A stretch of 5,975 bases of DNA from Minisyncoccota bacterium (lineage in GTDB: Bacteria > Patescibacteriota > Minisyncoccia > Phycocordibacterales > Phycocordibacteraceae): the NCBI GenBank assembly GCA_022844065.1, contig JALHML010000041.1, positions 1 through 5,975 on the forward strand, in the 5' to 3' direction. Both the position numbers and the translations under genes were made by a program. Under the pieces are notes generated by a model, which was given only the letters and a program-made list of their open reading frames with translations, made no database searches and was not told where the DNA came from. Positions 5,523-5,975 of this stretch are shown here, piece after piece. How positions within the stretch are numbered: position 1 is the first letter of the stretch; the number at the start of each line of letters is the position of its first letter.

Positions 5523-5912
5523 ATGCCTACTTCTCCCTATCGTTTGTATCTCGTTGATGATGATCGGTTCCTTCTCGATATGTATGCCGTTAAGTTTAAG
5601 GCGGCAGGACACACGGTAACTGCATTTTCAGCTGGAGAAGAAGTACTTGAGGCACTTCGCAAAGAACCAGCACCTGATGCGATCTTGCTCGATATTGTGA
5701 TGCCTGGTCTCACAGGTTTCGAGATTCTCGAAGTAATCAAGCGCGAGAATCTTGCGGAAACCTCAAAGGTTATTGTTCTCTCAAATCAGGGACAGGAATC
5801 TGATATCGCAAAGGCACGAGAGCTTGGTGCGGACGGCTACATCATTAAGGCGTCAGCCATTCCGTCTGAAGTATTTTCGGAGACTATGAAGATAATCGAA
5901 GCCAGAGCATGA
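5523..5912 (+). CDS. Single-domain CheY-like response regulator
   Basis: A 129-residue receiver domain with no output domain. All key residues are present: the acidic pocket Asp12-Asp13-Asp14, phosphoacceptor Asp57 in LLDIVMPG (55-62), the switch Ser87 and Lys109, though the usual Pro after this lysine is Ala. It should therefore be phosphorylated by a histidine kinase, none of which is in the window, and act by protein contact, as CheY or PilG/PilH do. It starts 6 bases after the pilB stop, and its TGA overlaps the next ATG (ATGA). This places it inside the motor-ATPase operon and suggests it controls pilus extension or retraction; that role is inferred from position. No Shine-Dalgarno precedes the ATG. 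Confidence 0.93.
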   Translation: MPTSPYRLYLVDDDRFLLDMYAVKFKAAGHTVTAFSAGEEVLEALRKEPAPDAILLDIVMPGLTGFEILEVIKRENLAETSKVIVLSNQGQESDIAKARELGADGYIIKASAIPSEVFSETMKIIEARA

Positions 5913-5975
5913 ACGAAGCAGTAGACGCTTCACTCAAGGCACTCTTCGACACGGTTGTTGCCGAAGGGGCGTCCG
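5909..5975 (+). CDS. pilT: Probable pilus retraction ATPase PilT, N-terminal fragment
   Basis: The first 22 codons of a gene cut by the right edge. The ATG overlaps the response-regulator stop by the ATGA arrangement. The visible peptide, MNEAVDASLKALFDT followed by VVAEGAS, has the pattern of the PilT start, where a short amphipathic helix leads into GASDLH; the same GASDIH motif occurs in the pilB protein at 198-203. PilT powers pilus retraction and often sits beside pilB. A second GspE/PilB-type ATPase cannot be excluded from so little sequence. Confidence 0.7.
   Translation, partial: MNEAVDASLKALFDTVVAEGAS

Noticed and set aside
1..5975. CRISPR arrays, insertion sequences or attachment sites
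   Set aside because: No spaced direct repeats, no transposase or integrase frame and no flanking inverted repeats were seen; the tRNA is intact, with no duplicated 3' end in the window.

Overview
The window looks like chromosome from a small-genome bacterium of the Candidate Phyla Radiation (Patescibacteria, probably the Parcubacteria side). This is inferred from the gene set, the trimmed protein architectures, the very short spacers and the lack of Shine-Dalgarno sequences; there is no marker gene here to prove it. Stops are standard, with TGA ending two genes inside ATGA overlaps.

Layout: a minus-strand tRNA-Ser(GCU) with encoded CCA (64-153) is followed upstream by a minus-strand comF (180-806). 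Only 23 bp separate the comF start from the plus-strand pilM start (830). From there to the right edge all genes are on the plus strand and build a type IV pilus: pilM (830-1918), pilN (1976-2695), pilO (2692-3324), a small membrane-anchored PilP-like protein (3336-3647), a 117-bp spacer, pilB extension ATPase (3765-5516), a CheY-like single-domain response regulator (5523-5912) and the first 22 codons of a probable pilT (from 5909).

How they work together: PilM (cytoplasmic, actin-like), PilN and PilO (single-pass membrane proteins with coiled coil and globular domains) and probably the PilP-like protein form the inner-membrane alignment complex. PilB drives pilus polymerisation and PilT retraction. 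The receiver protein lies between the two motor genes and is translationally coupled to pilT, so it is a candidate motor switch. No secretin gene is seen, in keeping with a cell lacking a classical outer membrane, but the window ends before the cluster does. ComF, which acts in handling imported single-stranded DNA in competent bacteria, is divergently paired with the pilus genes, which suggests a DNA-uptake role.

Regulation visible in the sequence: overlapping, oppositely oriented -10-like hexamers in the 23-bp comF/pilM gap would start both mRNAs at or within one base of the start codon (leaderless). A further -10-like element lies just before the GTG start of pilN, and another before pilB. 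None of the starts has a convincing Shine-Dalgarno sequence. No mobile elements, CRISPR arrays or long repeats were seen.
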